Assembly (NCBI GenBank): GCA_030762935.1
Contig: CM060883.1
Location: 99,634,501-99,698,500 of the forward strand
Direction: 5' to 3'
Length of the DNA: 64,000 nt
Origin: Hymenopus coronatus
Taxonomy: Eukaryota; Arthropoda; Insecta; Mantodea; Hymenopodidae
Made by a program: the position numbers and the translations under genes
The notes under the pieces: model-generated
What the model saw: the letters and a program-made list of their open reading frames with translations, nothing else
Told to the model about the DNA's origin: nothing
Databases searched by the model: none
Part shown: one piece after another, positions 34,789 to 47,640 of the stretch
Layout of the letters: each line of letters opens with the position of its first letter
Numbering within the stretch: the first letter of the stretch is position 1

Positions 34789-34875
34789 CCCTGAAGACAA
34801 GGAAGATGCACTTCTTCGAAACGTTGGTGTCAAGCCAAGTTTTTACCTGGCTAGAAGCCCGAGAAGATTTTGAAT
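34789..34875 (+). mobile_element. Single copy of the element forming the 5531-5703 hairpin
   Basis: Matches the hairpin arm over its whole length: CACCCTGAAGACAAGGAAG, CTTCTTCGAAACGTTGGTG, CTGGCTAGAAGCCCGAGAAG, then ATTTTGA. It has no inverted partner here. Confidence 0.85.
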
Positions 34876-35130
34876 CATAATCTTGTGTTGTGATAAATAC
34901 GGTAACTACTGACTTAAATGTAGTGAATCTCTCTACAGAGTCTATTGTAGCTGTGTAAACAATCACACTCATTTAATAAAGCATTTAATTAATATTATTG
35001 CAAATCTAACTGTAGAACAAGAAAATTACAAACAGCTTGTTTACTGGGAAGCAGTGCAAAGTATGACATGTACAAAATCAATCATACCAATAAATGACCT
35101 ACTGTTAACCACAGATACAAACATAGTGTC
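34876..35130. other. AT-rich spacer
   Basis: No coding or repeat feature is recognised. Confidence 0.4.
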
Positions 35131-35770
35131 AAAAAAAATTCTGATGTGTTCCATTCACATGACTTTCTGTACAAACTATTGTTATAAAGGATTATTGCAT
35201 TATTTACATCATTATAACTAAGACAAACAATGTCAGAAATGGTTGTATTAATTCCTTATAATTAGATGGGAAATAAGTTAATATACAAGACTAAAGTGAT
35301 GGTCAAATCTTTTAAAAAGGCAGTCTCAATGTGAAACAATTTAAATTTGGTTCGCTTTGCAGGCTACCAGTAAAACAAATGAGAGATGAAACAAAATGAT
35401 CTCCCATTTGAGAAAAGTTATATTTTAATGAGAGCTACATTGTGAAATAAGTTTTTGTTTATCTTTTAAGGTTTACCATTGTGTAAAATTCATCCTGAAT
35501 GAAAGGGTCTTCAGATGCATATTCCTGGAAAATTCAAGTGTACATTTTATTTGCTATGTAAATATCTTTAATATTTAGTATTTTAATAAAAATTATTATG
35601 TCATGTTTGAGAAAACAATTTTCAAAACATTTGCTATGTAAAAGGATTGAGGGGCAGAAGCATTTTCTTGAAAATCTTCATGCCACATCCTTGGAAATTA
35701 CTGAAGTTAAATACCAAATTTGGTATTAAATAGTCTTTTCATTTTTGAGCAATGTTATCCCCAGGTCCAT
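35131..35770 (+). mobile_element. Three-copy interspersed repeat family, copy 3 (3' truncated)
   Basis: Begins ATTCTGATGTGTTCCATTCA and follows the order of the other two copies as far as the TTTTGAGCAATGTTATCCCC region, where the AC/CT-rich section and the AGAGAAAGTAAAAA end are missing. Confidence 0.65.
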
Positions 35771-36039
35771 GCTTGCATGCCATGCACTCTACTAAGATGG
35801 GAACCAAGACACATTGTTAGATAAGCTTGTACTGTAAATGAAGCATTATTTGAGGCATATTCAAACATATGGAACCTTATTTTTTCCTACGTAAACCAGT
35901 GAAGCATGGGAGATGTGGAGAAGAGGTTCTTGTGCACTTGTGTCAGTCATTGGTAGTTGGCCTATGAGTGAAGACGTGTAGTGAGCAGTTGCCAATCTTC
36001 ACTTTTTGTAAAATGATACAATAACTTGAGCAGTGAGAT

Positions 36040-36820
36040 TGCCTATCCCTGGTGGAAGCCATTCAACAGACTTTTGGGACAATGCCATGAGAACCTTCAT
36101 ATAACTGCTTCAGTGGATGGTGAACCACATTCATTGAGCTAGTGCATCTAGTAGGACCATCGTATATCCCAACCCAAGAACTTGCGAACGAGATAAGTTA
36201 CAATTTGACTGAAGATTTGGACATGAGGAGAGAGTGTGCAGAATTCTAACAATGGAGCAGTAGCAATGGTGTACGGATGTGCTGGACAGTGAAGACTTTG
36301 TGATGACAGGCGATGATGAGACATGGGTTTATGGGCAGGACCTAGAAACAAAGATGTAGTAGTCACATTGGCTATAAATAACACAGCAACTCAGCATCAT
36401 TTTGACAGTTTTCTTTGATTCCTTGGTATGATGCTTCATGGGTGCGCACCACAAGACCAAACCATCGCAAGGGATTACTACCAGAAAGTTCTTCGCCTTT
36501 ATGATACAGTGCAGTTCTAACAACTGGATCTGTGGGCTGCTCTATCACCCATTGGTTTGCATTACCAAACACAACATTCCTGTGGTTTGTGAGGCTCCCT
36601 CCTCATCTCATTTGTTTCATGTGAATATTATTTTTGCCACGTTTCAAGCTGGAAAATGCTGCAGTGAGGGACCCAATTTGAGTCAAGATGTGGAATGTGG
36701 CAGCTTGACTACTCATGAACGCTAGGAGAATTAGCTGCATCACCAAGGGACCTTAGCAGTGCAGTTGGAAAGAACAAGTGCGCAGCATGGCAGGTTCATT
36801 ATGTTGCCAACTTTATCAAT
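36040..36820 (+). pseudogene. Decayed mariner transposase
   Basis: Plus-strand frames give, in order, CLSLVEAIQQTFG (DNA-binding region), PTQELANEISYNLTEDLDMRR, DDETWVYGQDLETK at about 36312-36350 (the G-D-E-T-W catalytic block), ILTVFFDS, then KHNIPVVCEAPSSSHLF at about 36566-36620 where active elements have K-H-N-I-P-V-x-x-x-x-P-Y-S-P-D-L-A-P. GPNLSQDV follows, equivalent to G-T-x-F-E-S. At least four frameshifts and many stops make it inactive. It belongs to a different mariner lineage from the relic at 7036-7960. About 430 bp separate it from the start of the 37-bp array. Confidence 0.75.
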
Positions 36821-37247
36821 TAACACTTTTAATGCCAACCAGAAAAGCAAAATGCTATCTGAAAAGTGCCAAGCAATTTTAAAGGAGAATGCAGGGTTTT
36901 AAATTATTAATAATAAAACGTGTACCAAATGATATAGAGAGCTGAATTTTTTTTTCATTTTTAGTAAACCCTTTTGTCTACTGTATACTACATTATATGG
37001 ATGAGAAGTCTCTTCCATATATTTAAAAATGAAGAGCAAAAGAACATTTTAAAAATAAAATGAAAAATCCCAAAATCAATAATTAGGCATACCAAAGAAA
37101 ATTATACAGTACGTTTAGGCTAATTAAATGAAAGTATAGATATTTCTTTACTAAAACACCCTCCTGTTTTGCTCTTTTGTTTTATTTTTTAAAATACAAA
37201 ATATGAATTTATGCAACCTGAAACTGAAAAAAAGAAATTCACCACAA
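36821..37247. other. AT-rich DNA between mariner relic and satellite
   Basis: No recognisable feature. The transition into the array is abrupt, at CACAAAAAACTGTGCCTTAG. Confidence 0.5.
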
Positions 37248-40200
37248 AAAACTGTGCCTTAGCTACTAGCTATGTCCTATGTTTGTAGTTACTGTGCCTT
37301 ATCTAGTTGTGTCCTGTGTTTGTAGTTACTGTGCCTTATCTAGTTGTGTCCTGTGTTTGTAGTTACTGTGCCTTATCTAGTTATGTCCTGTGTTTGTAGT
37401 TACTGTGCCTTATCTAGCTGTGTCCTGTGTTTGTAGTTACTGTGCCTTATCTAGCTGTGTCCTGTGTTTGTAGTTACTGTGCCTTATCTAGTTGTGTCCT
37501 GTGTTTGTAGTTACTGTGCCTTATCTAGTTATGTCCTGTGTTTGTAGTTACTGTGCCTTATCTAGCTGTGTCCTCTGTTTGTAGTTACTGTGCCTTATCT
37601 AGTTATGTCCTGTGTTTGGAGATACTGTGCCTTATCTAGTTATGTACTGTGTTTGTAGTTACTGTGCCTTATCTAGCTATGTCCTGTGTTTGTTGTTACT
37701 GTGCCTTATCTAGCTGTGTCCTCTGTTTGTAGTTACTGTGCCTTATCTAGCTGTGTCCTGTGTTTGTAGTTACTGTGCCTTATCTAGCTGTGTCCTCTGT
37801 TTGTAGTTACTGTGCCTTATCTAGCTGTGTCCTCTGTTTGTAGTTACTGTGCCTTATCTAGCTGTGTCCTGCGTTTGTAGTTACTGAGCCTTATCTAGCT
37901 GTGTCCTCTGTTTGTAGTTACTGTGCCTTATCTAGTTATGTCCTGTGTTTGTAGTTACTGTGCCTTATCTAGTTATGTCCTGTGTTTGTAGTTACTGTGC
38001 CTTATCTAGCTGTGTCCTCTGTTTGTAGTTACTGTGCCTTATCTAGCTGTGTCCTGTGTTTGTAGTTACTGTGCCTTATCTAGTTGTGTCCTCTGTTTGT
38101 AGTTGCTGTGCCTTATCTAGCTGTGTCCTCTGTAGTTACTGTGCCTTATCTAGCTGTATCCTGTGTTTGTAGTTACTGTGCCTTATCTAGCTGTGTCCTC
38201 TGTTTGTAGTTACTGTGCCTTATCTAGCTGTGTCCTCTGTTTGTAGTTACTGTGCCTTATCTAGCTGTGTCCTCTGTTTGTAGCTACTGTGCCTTATCTA
38301 GCTGTGTCCTCTGTTTGTAGTTACTGTGCCTTATCTAGCTGTGTCCTCTGTTTGTAGTTACTGTGCCTTATCTAGCTGCGTCCTGTGTTTGTAGTTACTG
38401 TGCCTTATCTAGCTGTGTCCTGTGTTTGTAGTTACTGTGCCTTATCTAGCTGTGTCCTGTGTTTGTAGTTACTGTGCCTTATCTAGCTGTGTCATGTGTT
38501 TGTAGTTACTTGCCTTATCTAGTTATGTCCTGTGTTTGTAGTTACTGTGCCTTATCTAGCTGTGTCCTCTGTTTGTAGTTACTGTGCCTTACCTAGCTGT
38601 GTCATGTGTTTGTAGTTACTGTGCCTTATATAGCTGTGTCCTGTGTTTGTAGTTACTGTGCCGTATATAGCTGTGTCCTGTGTTTGTAGTTACTGTGCCT
38701 TATCTAGCTGTGTCCTGTGTTTGTAGTTACTGTGCCTTATCTAGCTGTGTCCTCTGTTTGCAGTTACTGTGCCTTATCTAGCTATGTCCTGTGTTTGTAG
38801 TTACTGTGCCTTATCTAGCTGCGTCCTGTGTTTGCAGTTACTGTGCCTTATCTAGCTGCGTCCTCTGTTTGTAGTTACTGTGCCTTATCTAGCTATGTCC
38901 TGTGTTTGTAGTTACTGTGCCTTATCTAGCTGTGTCCTCTGTTTGTAGTTACTGTGCCTTATCTAGATGTGTCCTGTGTTTGTAGTTACTGTGCCTTATC
39001 TAGCTGTGTCCTCTGTTTGTAGTTACTGTGCCTTATCTAGTTATATCCTGTGTTTGTAGTTACTGTGCCTTATCTAGCTGTGTTCTCTGTTTGTAGTTAC
39101 TGTGCCTTATCTAGCTGTTTCCTCTGTTTGTAGTTACTGTGCCTTATCTAGCTGTGTCCTCTGTGTATAGTTACTGTGCCTTATCTAGCTGCGTCCTGTG
39201 TTGTAGTTACTGTGCATTATCTAGCTGTGTCCTGTGTTTGTAGTTACTGTGCCTTATCTAGCTGTGTCCTGTGTTTGTAGTTACTGTGCCTTATCTAGTT
39301 GTGTCCTGTGTTTGTAGTTACTGTGCCTTATCTAGTTATGTCCTGTGTTTGTAGTTACTGTGCCTTATCTAGCTGTGTCCTCTGTTTGTAGTTACTGTGC
39401 CTTATCTAGCTGTGTCCTGTGTTTGTAGTTACTGTTTCTTATATAGCTGTGTCCCGTGTTTGTAGTTACTGTGCCTTATCTAGCTGTGTCCTGTGTTTGT
39501 AGTTACTGTGCCTTATCTAGCTGTGTCCTGTGTTTGTAGTTACTGTGCCTTATCTAGCTGTGTCCTCTGTAGTTACTATGCCTTATCTAGTTGCGTCCTG
39601 TGTTTGTAGTTACTGTGCCTTATCTAGCTGTGTCCTTTGTTTGTAGTTACTGTGCCTTATCTAGCTGTGTCCTGTGTTTTTAGTTACTGTGCCTTATCTA
39701 ACTGTGTCCTCGGTTTGTAGTTACTGTGCCTTATCTTGCTGTGTCCTGTGTTTGTAGTTACTGTGCCTTATCTAGCTGTGTCCTGTGTTTGTAGTTACTG
39801 TGCCTTATCTAGTTATGTCCTCTGTTTGTAGTTACTGTGCCTTATCTAGTTATGTCCTGTGTTTGTAGTTAATGTGCCTTATCTAGCTATGTCCTGTGTT
39901 TGTTGTTACTGTGCCTTATCTAGCTGTGTCCTCTGTTTGTAGTTACTGTGCCTTATCTAGCTGTGTCCTGTGTTTGTAGTTACTGTGCCTTATCTAGTTA
40001 TGTTCTGTGTTTGTAGTTACTGTGCCTTATCTAGCTGTGTCCTGTGTTTTTAGTTACTGTGCCTTATCTAGCTGTGTCCCCTGTGTATAGTTACTGTGCC
40101 TTATCTAGCTGCATCCTGTGTTGTAGTTACTGTGCCTTATCTAGCTATGTCCTGTGTTTGTTGTTACTGTGCCTTATCTAGCTGTGTCCTCTGTTTGTAG

Positions 40201-43200
40201 TTACTGTGCCTTATCTAGCTGTGTCCTCTGTAGTTACTGTGCCTTATCTAGCTGTGTCCTCTGTTTGTAGTTACTGTGCCTTATCTAGCTGAATCCTGTG
40301 TTTGTAGTTACTGTGCCTTACCTAGCTGTGTCCTGTGTTTGTAGTTACTGTGCCTTATCTAGCTGTGTCCTGTGTTTGTAGTTACTGTGCCTTATCTAGT
40401 TGTGTCCTGTGTTTGTAGTTACTGTGCCTTATCTAGTTATGTCCTGTGTTTGTAGTTACTGTGCCTTATCTAGCTGTGTCCTCTGTTTGTAGATACTGTG
40501 CCTTATCTAGCTGTGTCCTTCGTTTGTAGTTACTGTGCCTTATCTAGCTGTGTCCTGTGTTTGTAGTTACTGTGCCTTATCTAGTTGTGTCCTGTGTTTG
40601 TAGTTACTTGCCGTATCTAATTATGTCCTGTGTTTGTAGTTACTGTGCCTTATCTAGCTGTGTCCTCTGTTTGTAGTTACTGTGCCTTATCTAGCTGTGT
40701 CCTGTGTTTGTAGTTACTGTGCCTTATATAGCTGTGTCCTGTGTTTGTAGTTACTGTGCCTTATATAGCTGTGTCCTGTGTTTGTAGTTACTGTGCCTTA
40801 TCTAGCTGCGTCCTATGTTTGTAGTTACTGTGCCTTATCTAGCTGTGTCCTGTGTTTGTAGTTCCTGTGCCTTATCTAGCTGCGTCCTCTGTTTGTAGTT
40901 ACTATGCCTTATCTAGCTATGTCCTGTGTTTGTAGTTACTGTGCCTAATCTAGCTGTGTCCTGTGTTTGTAGTTACTGTGCCTTATCTAGCTGCGTCCTC
41001 TGTTTGTAGTTACTGTGCCTTATCTAGCTATGTCCTGTGTTTGTGGTTACTGTGCCTTATCTAGATGTGTCCTCTGTTTGTAGTTACTGTGCCTTATCTA
41101 GCTGTGTCCTGTGTTTGTAGTTACTGTGCCTTATCTAGCTGTGTCCTCTGTTTATAGTTAGTGTACCTTATCTAGCTGTGTCCTGTGTTTGTAGTTACTG
41201 TGCCTTATCTAGCTGTGTCCTCTGTTTGTAGTTACTGTGCCTTATCTAGCTGTGTCCTGTGTTTGTAGTTACTGTGCCTTATCTAGCTGTGTCCTCTGTT
41301 TGTAGTTACTGTGCCTTATCTAGTTATGTCCTGTGTTTGGAGTTACTGTGCCTTATCTAGTTATGTCCTGTGTTTGTAGTTACAGTGCCTTATCTAGCTA
41401 TGTCCTGTGTTTCTTGTTACTGTGCCTTATCTAGTTATGTCCTGTGTTTGTAGTTACTGTGCCTTATCTAGCTGTGTCCTCTGTTTGTAGTTACTGTGCC
41501 TTATCTAGCTATGTGCTCTGTTTGTAGTTACTGTGCCTTATCTAGCTGTGTACTCTGTGTATAGTTACTGTGCCTTATCTAGCTGCGTCCTGTGTTGTAG
41601 TTACTGTGCCTTATCTAGCTGTGTCCTGTGTTTGTAGTTACTGTGCCTTATCTAGCTGTGTCCTGTGTTTGTAGTTACTGTGCCTTATCTCGTTGTGTCC
41701 TGTGTTTGTAGTTACTGTGCCTTATCTAGTTATGTTCTCTGCTTGTAGTTACTGTGCCTTATCTAGCTGTGTCCTCTGTTTGTAGTTACTGTACCTTAAC
41801 TAGCTGTGTCGTGTGTTTGTAGTTACTGTGCCTTATCTAGCTGTGTCCTCTGTTTGTAGTTACTGTGCCTTATCTAGCTGTGTCCTCTGTAGTTACTGTG
41901 CCTTATCTAGCTGCGTCCTGTGTTTGTAGTTACTGTGCCTTATCTAGCTGTGTCCTGTGTTTGTAGTTACTCTGCCTTATCTAGCTGTGTCCTGTGTTTG
42001 TAGTTACTGTGCCTTATCTAGCTGTTTCCTGTGTTTGTAGTTACTGTGCCTTATCTAGTTATGTTCTGTGTTTGTAGTTACTGTGCCTTATATAGCTGTG
42101 TCCCGTGTTTGTAGTTACTGTGCCTTATATAGCTGTGTCCTGTGTTTGTAGTTACTGTGCCTTATCTAGCTGTGTCCTGTGTTTGTAGTTACTGTGCCTT
42201 ATCTAGCTGTGTCCTGTGTTTGTAGTTACTGTGCCTTATCTAGCTTCGTCCTCTGTTTGCAGCTACTGTGCCTTATCTAGCTGCGTCCTCTGTTTGCAGC
42301 TACTGTGCCTTATCTAGCTATGTCCTGTGTTTTTAGTTACTGTGCCTTATCTAGCTGTGTCCTGTGTTTGTAGTTACTGTGCCTTATCTAGCTGCGTCCT
42401 CTGTTTGTAGTTACTGTGCCTTATCTAGCTATGTCCTGTGTTTAAAGTTACTGTGCCTTATCTAGCTGTGTCCTCTGTTTGTAGTTACTGTGCCTTATCT
42501 AGCTGTGTCCTGTGTTTGTAGTTACTGTGCCTTATCTAGCTGTGTCCTGTGTTTGCAGTTACTGTGCCTTATCTAGTTATGTCCTGTATTTGTAGTTAAT
42601 GTGCCTTATCTAGCTATGTCCTGTGTTTGTTGTTACTGTGCCTTATCTAGCTGTGTCCTCTGTAGTTCCTGTGCCTTATCTAGCTGTGTCCTGTGTTTAT
42701 AGTTACTGTGCCTTATCTAGCTGTGTCCTCTGTTTGTAGTTACTGTGCCTTATCTAGCTGTGTCCTGTGTTTTTAGTTACAGTGCCTTATCTAGCTGTGT
42801 TCCCTGTGTATAGTTACTGTGTCTTATCTAGCTGCGTCCTGTGTTGTACTTACTGTGCTTTATCTAGCTATGTCCTGTGTTTGTTGTTACTGTGCCTTAT
42901 CTAGCTGTGTCCTCTGTTTGTAGTTACTGTGCCTTATCTAGCTGTGTCCTCTGTAGTTACTGTGCCTTATCTAGCTGTGTCCTCTGTTTGTAATTACTGT
43001 GCCTTATCTAGCTGTCTCCTGTGTTTGTAGTTACTGTACCTTATCTAGCTGTGTCCTCTGTTTGTAGTTACTGTGCCTTATCTAGCTGCGTCCTGTGTTT
43101 GTAGTTACTGTGCCTTATCTAGTTGTGTCCTGTGTTGTAGTTACTGTGCCTTATCTAGCTGTGTCCTGTGTTTGTAGTTACTGTGCCTTATCTAGTTGTG

Positions 43201-44499
43201 TCCTCTGTTTGTAGTTACTGTGCCTTATCTAGTTATGTCCTGTGTTTGTAGTTACTGTGCCTTATCTAGCTGTGTTCTCTGTTTGTAGTTACTCTGCCTT
43301 ATCTAGCTGTGTCCTGTGTTTGTAGTTACTGTGCCTTATCTAGCTGTGTCCTGTGTTTGTAGTTACTGTGCCTTATCTAGTTGTGTCCTGTGTTTGTAGT
43401 TACTTGCCGTATCTAGTTATGTCCTGTGTTTGTAGTTACTGTGCCTTATCTAGCTGTGTCCTCTGTTTGTAGTTACTGTGCCTTAACTAGCTGTGTCCTG
43501 TGTTTGTAGTTACTGTGCCTTATATAGCTGTGTCCTGTGTTTGTAGTTACTGTGCCTTATATAGCTGTGTCCTGTGTTTGTAGTTACTGTGCCTTATCTA
43601 GCTGCGTCCTATGTTTGTAGTTACTGTGCCTTATCTAGCTGTGTCCTGTGTTTTTAGTTACTGTGCCTTATCTAGCTGCGTCCTCTGTTTGTAGTTACTA
43701 TGCCTTATCTAGCTATGTCCTGTGTTTGTGGTTACTGTGCCTTATCTAGCTGTGTCCTCTGTAGTTACTGTGCCTTATCTAGCTGTGTCCTGTGTTTGTA
43801 GTTACTGTGCCTTATCTAGCTGTGTCCTCTGTTTGTAGTTAGTGTACCTTATCTAGCTGTGTCCTGTGTTTGTAGTTACTGTGCCTTATCTAACTGTGTC
43901 CTCTGTTTGTATTTACTGTGCCTTATCTAGCTGTGTCCTGTGTTTGTAGTTACTGTGCCTTATCTAGCTGTGTCCTCTGTTTGTAGTTACTGTGCCTTAT
44001 CTAGTTATGTCCTGTGTTTGGAGTTACTGTGCCTTATCTAGTTATGTCCTGTGTTTGTAGTTACTGTGCCTTATCTAGCTATGTCCTGTGTTTCTTGTTA
44101 CTGTGCCTTATCTAGTTATGTCCTGTGTTTGTAGTTACTGTGCCTTATCTAGCTGTGTCCTGTGTTTGTAGTTACTGTGCCTTATCTAGCTGTGTCCTCT
44201 GTAGTTACTGTGCCTTTTCTAGATGTGTCCTATGTTTGTAGTTACTGTGCCTTATCTAGCTGTGTCCTCTGTTTGTAGTTACTGTGCCTTATCTAGCTAT
44301 GTCCTCTGTTTGTAGTTACTGTGCCTTATCTAGCTGTGTACTCTGTGTATAATTACTGTGCCTTATCTAGCTGCGTCCTGTGTTGTAGTTACTGTGCCTT
44401 ATCTAGCTGTGTCCTGTGTTTGTAGTTACTGTGCCTTATCTAGCTGTGTCCTGTGTTTGTAGTTACTGTGCCTTATCTAGTTGCGTCCTGTGTTTGTAG

Positions 44500-47400
44500 T
44501 TACTGTGCCTCATCTAGCTGTGTCCTTTGTTTGTTGTTACTGTGCCTTATCTAGCTGTGTCCTGTGTTTGTAGTTACTGTGCCTTATCTAGCTGTGTCCT
44601 GTGTTTGTAGTTACTGTGCCTTATCTAGTTATGTTCTGTGTTTGTAGTTACTGTGCCTTATCTAGCTGTGTCCCCTGTTTGTAGTTACTGTGCCTTATCT
44701 AGCTGTGTCCTGTGTTTGTAGTTACTGTGCCTTATATAGCTGTGTCCCGTGTTTGTAGTTACTGTGCATTATATAGCTGTGTCCTGTGTTTGTAGTTACT
44801 GTGCCTTATCTAGCTGTGTCCTGTGTTTGTAGTTACTGTGCCTTATCTAGCTGTGTCCTGTGTTTGTAGTTACTGTGCCTTATCTAGCTGCGTCCTCTGT
44901 TTGCAGCTACTGTGCCTTATCTAGCTATGTCCTGTGTTTTTAGTTAATGTGCCTTATCTAGCTGTGTCCCTTATGTAGCTGTGTCCTCGGTTTGTAGTTA
45001 CTGTGCCTTATCTAGCTGTGTCCTGTGTTTGTAGTTACTGTGCCTTATCTAGCTGTGTCCTGTGTTTGTAGTTACTGTGCCTTATCTAGTTATGTCCTGT
45101 GTTTGTAGTTACTGTGCCTTATCTAGTTATGTCCTGTGTTTGTAGTTAATGTGCCTTATCTAGCTATGTCCTGTGTTTGTTGTTACTGTGCCTTATCTAG
45201 CTGTGTCCTCTGTTTGTTTTTACTGTGCCTCATCTAGCTGTGTCCTGTGTTTGTAGTTACTGTGCCTTATTTAGCTGTGGCCTCTGTTTGTAGTTACTGT
45301 GCCTTATCTAGCTGTGTCCTGTGTTTTTAGTTACTGTGCCTTATCTAGCTGTGTCCCCTGTGTATAGTTACTGTGCCTTATCTAGCTGTGTCCTGTGTTG
45401 TAGTTACTGTGCCTTATCTAGCTATGTCCTGTGTTTGTTGTTACTGTGCCTTATCTAGCTGTGTCCTCTGTTTGTAGTTACTGTGCCTTATCTAGCTGTG
45501 TCCTCTGTAGTTACTGTGCCTTATCTAGCTGTGTCCTCAGTTTGTAGTTACTGTGCCTTATCTGCCTGTCTCTTGTGTTTGTAGTTACTGTACCTTATCT
45601 AGCTGTGTCCTCTGTTTGTAGTTACTGTGCCTTATCTAGCTGCGTCCTGTGTTTGTAGTTACTGTGCCTTACCTAGCTGTGTCCTGTGTTTGTAGTTACT
45701 GTGCCTTATCTAGCGGTGTCCTGTGTTTGTAGTTACTGTGCCTTATCTAGTTGTGTCCTGTGTTTGTAGTTACTGTGCCTTATCTACTTATGTCCTGTGT
45801 TTGTAGTTACTGTGCCTTATCTAGCTGTGTCCTCTGTTTGTAGTTACTGTGCCTTAACATCGCTGTGTCCTTGGTTTGTAGTTACTGTGCCTTATCTAGC
45901 TGTTTCCTGTGTTTGTAGTTACTGTGCCTTATCTAGTTGTGTCCTGTGTTTGTAGTTACTTGCCGTATCTAGTTATGTCCTGTGTTTGTAGTTACTGTGC
46001 CTTATCTAGCTGTGTCCTCTGTTTTTAGTTACTGTGCCTTATCTAGCTGTGTCCTGTGTTTTTAGTTACTGTGCCTTATATAGCTGTGTCCTGTGTTTGT
46101 AGTTACTGTGCCTTATATAGCTGTGTCCTGTGTTTGTAGTTACTGTGCCTTATCTAGCTGCGTCCTATGTTTGTAGTTACTGTGCCTTATCTAGCTGTGT
46201 CCTGTGTTTATAGTTCCTGTGCCTTATCTAGCTGCGTCCTCTGTTTGTAGTTACTATGCCTTATCTAGCTATGTCCTGTGTTTGTAGTTACTGTGCCTAA
46301 TCTAGCTGTGTCCTGTGTTTGTAGTTACTGTGCCTTATCTAGCTGCGTCCTCTGTTTGTAGTTACTGTGCCTTATCTAGCTATGTCCTGTGTTTGTGGCT
46401 ACTGTGCCTTATCTAGCTGTGTCCTCTGTTTGTAGTTACTGTGCCTTATCTAGCTGTGTCCTGTGCTTGTAGTTACTGTGCCTTATCTAGCTGTGTCCTC
46501 TGTTTATAGTTAGTGTACCTTATCTAGCTGTGTCCTGTGTTTGTAGTTACTGTGCCTTATCTAGCTGTGTCCTCTGTTTGTAGTTACTGTGCCTTATCTA
46601 GCTGTGTCCTGTGTTTGTAGTTACTGTGCCTTATCTAGTTATGTACTGTGTTTGGAGTTACTGTGCCTTATCCAGTTATGTTCTGTGTTTGTAGTTACTG
46701 TGCCTTATCTAGCTATGTCCTGTGTTTCTTGTTACTGTGCCTTATCTAGTTATGTCCTGTGTTTGTAGTTACTGTGCCTTATCTAGCTGTGTCCTCTGTT
46801 TGTAGTTACTGTGCCTTATCTAGCTATGTCCTCTGTTTGTAGTTACTGTGCCTTATCTAGCTGTGTACTCTGTGTATAGTTACTGTGCCTTATCTAGCTG
46901 CGTCCTGTGTTGTAGATACTGTGCGTTATCTAGCTGTGTCCTGTGTTTGTAGTTACTGTGCCTTATCTAGCTGTGTCCTGTGTTTGTAGTTACTGTGCCT
47001 TATCTAGCTGTGTCCTCTGTTTGTAGTTACTGTGCCTTATCTAGCTGTGTCCTCTGTTTGTAGTTACTGTGCCTTATCTAGTTGTGTCCTGTGTTTGTGG
47101 TTACTGTGCCTTATCTAGTTATGTCCTGTGCTTGTAGTTACTGTGCCTTATCTAGCTGTGTCCTCTGTTTGTAGTTACTGTGCCTTATCTAGCTGTGTCG
47201 GGTGTTTGTAGTTACTGTGCCTTATCTAGCTGTGTCCTCTGTTTGTAGTTACTGTGCCTTATCTAGCTGTGTCCTCTGTTTGTAGTTACTGTGCCTTATC
47301 TAGTTGTGTCCTGTGTTTGTGGTTACCGTGCCTTATCTAGCTGTGTCCTCTGTAGTTACTGTGCCTTATCTAGCTGCGTCCTGTGTTTGTAGTTACTGTG

Positions 47401-47640
47401 CCTTATCTAGCTGTGTCCTGTGTTTGTAGTTACTCTGCCTTATCTAGCTGTGTCCTGTGTTTGTAGTTACTGTGCTTTATCTAGCTGTGTCCTGTGTTTA
47501 TAGTTACTGTGCCTTATCTAGTTATGTTCTGTGTTTGTAGTTACTGTGCCTTATCTAGCTGTGTCCCCTGTTTGTAGTTACTGTGCCTTATCTAGCTGTG
47601 TCCTGTGTTTGTAGTTACTGTGCCTTATCTAGCTGTGTCC
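44500..47640. repeat. Large duplicated block inside the 37-bp array (second copy about 51530-54500)
   Basis: Rare markers recur in the same order: TCCCTTATGTAGCTGTG at about 44968 and 52002, TATGTACTGTGTTTGGAG near 46637 and 53525, and TGTGTCGGGTGTTTG at about 47193 against TGTGTCGTGTGTTTG at about 54079. Offsets are about 6.9-7.0 kb. Confidence 0.75.
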
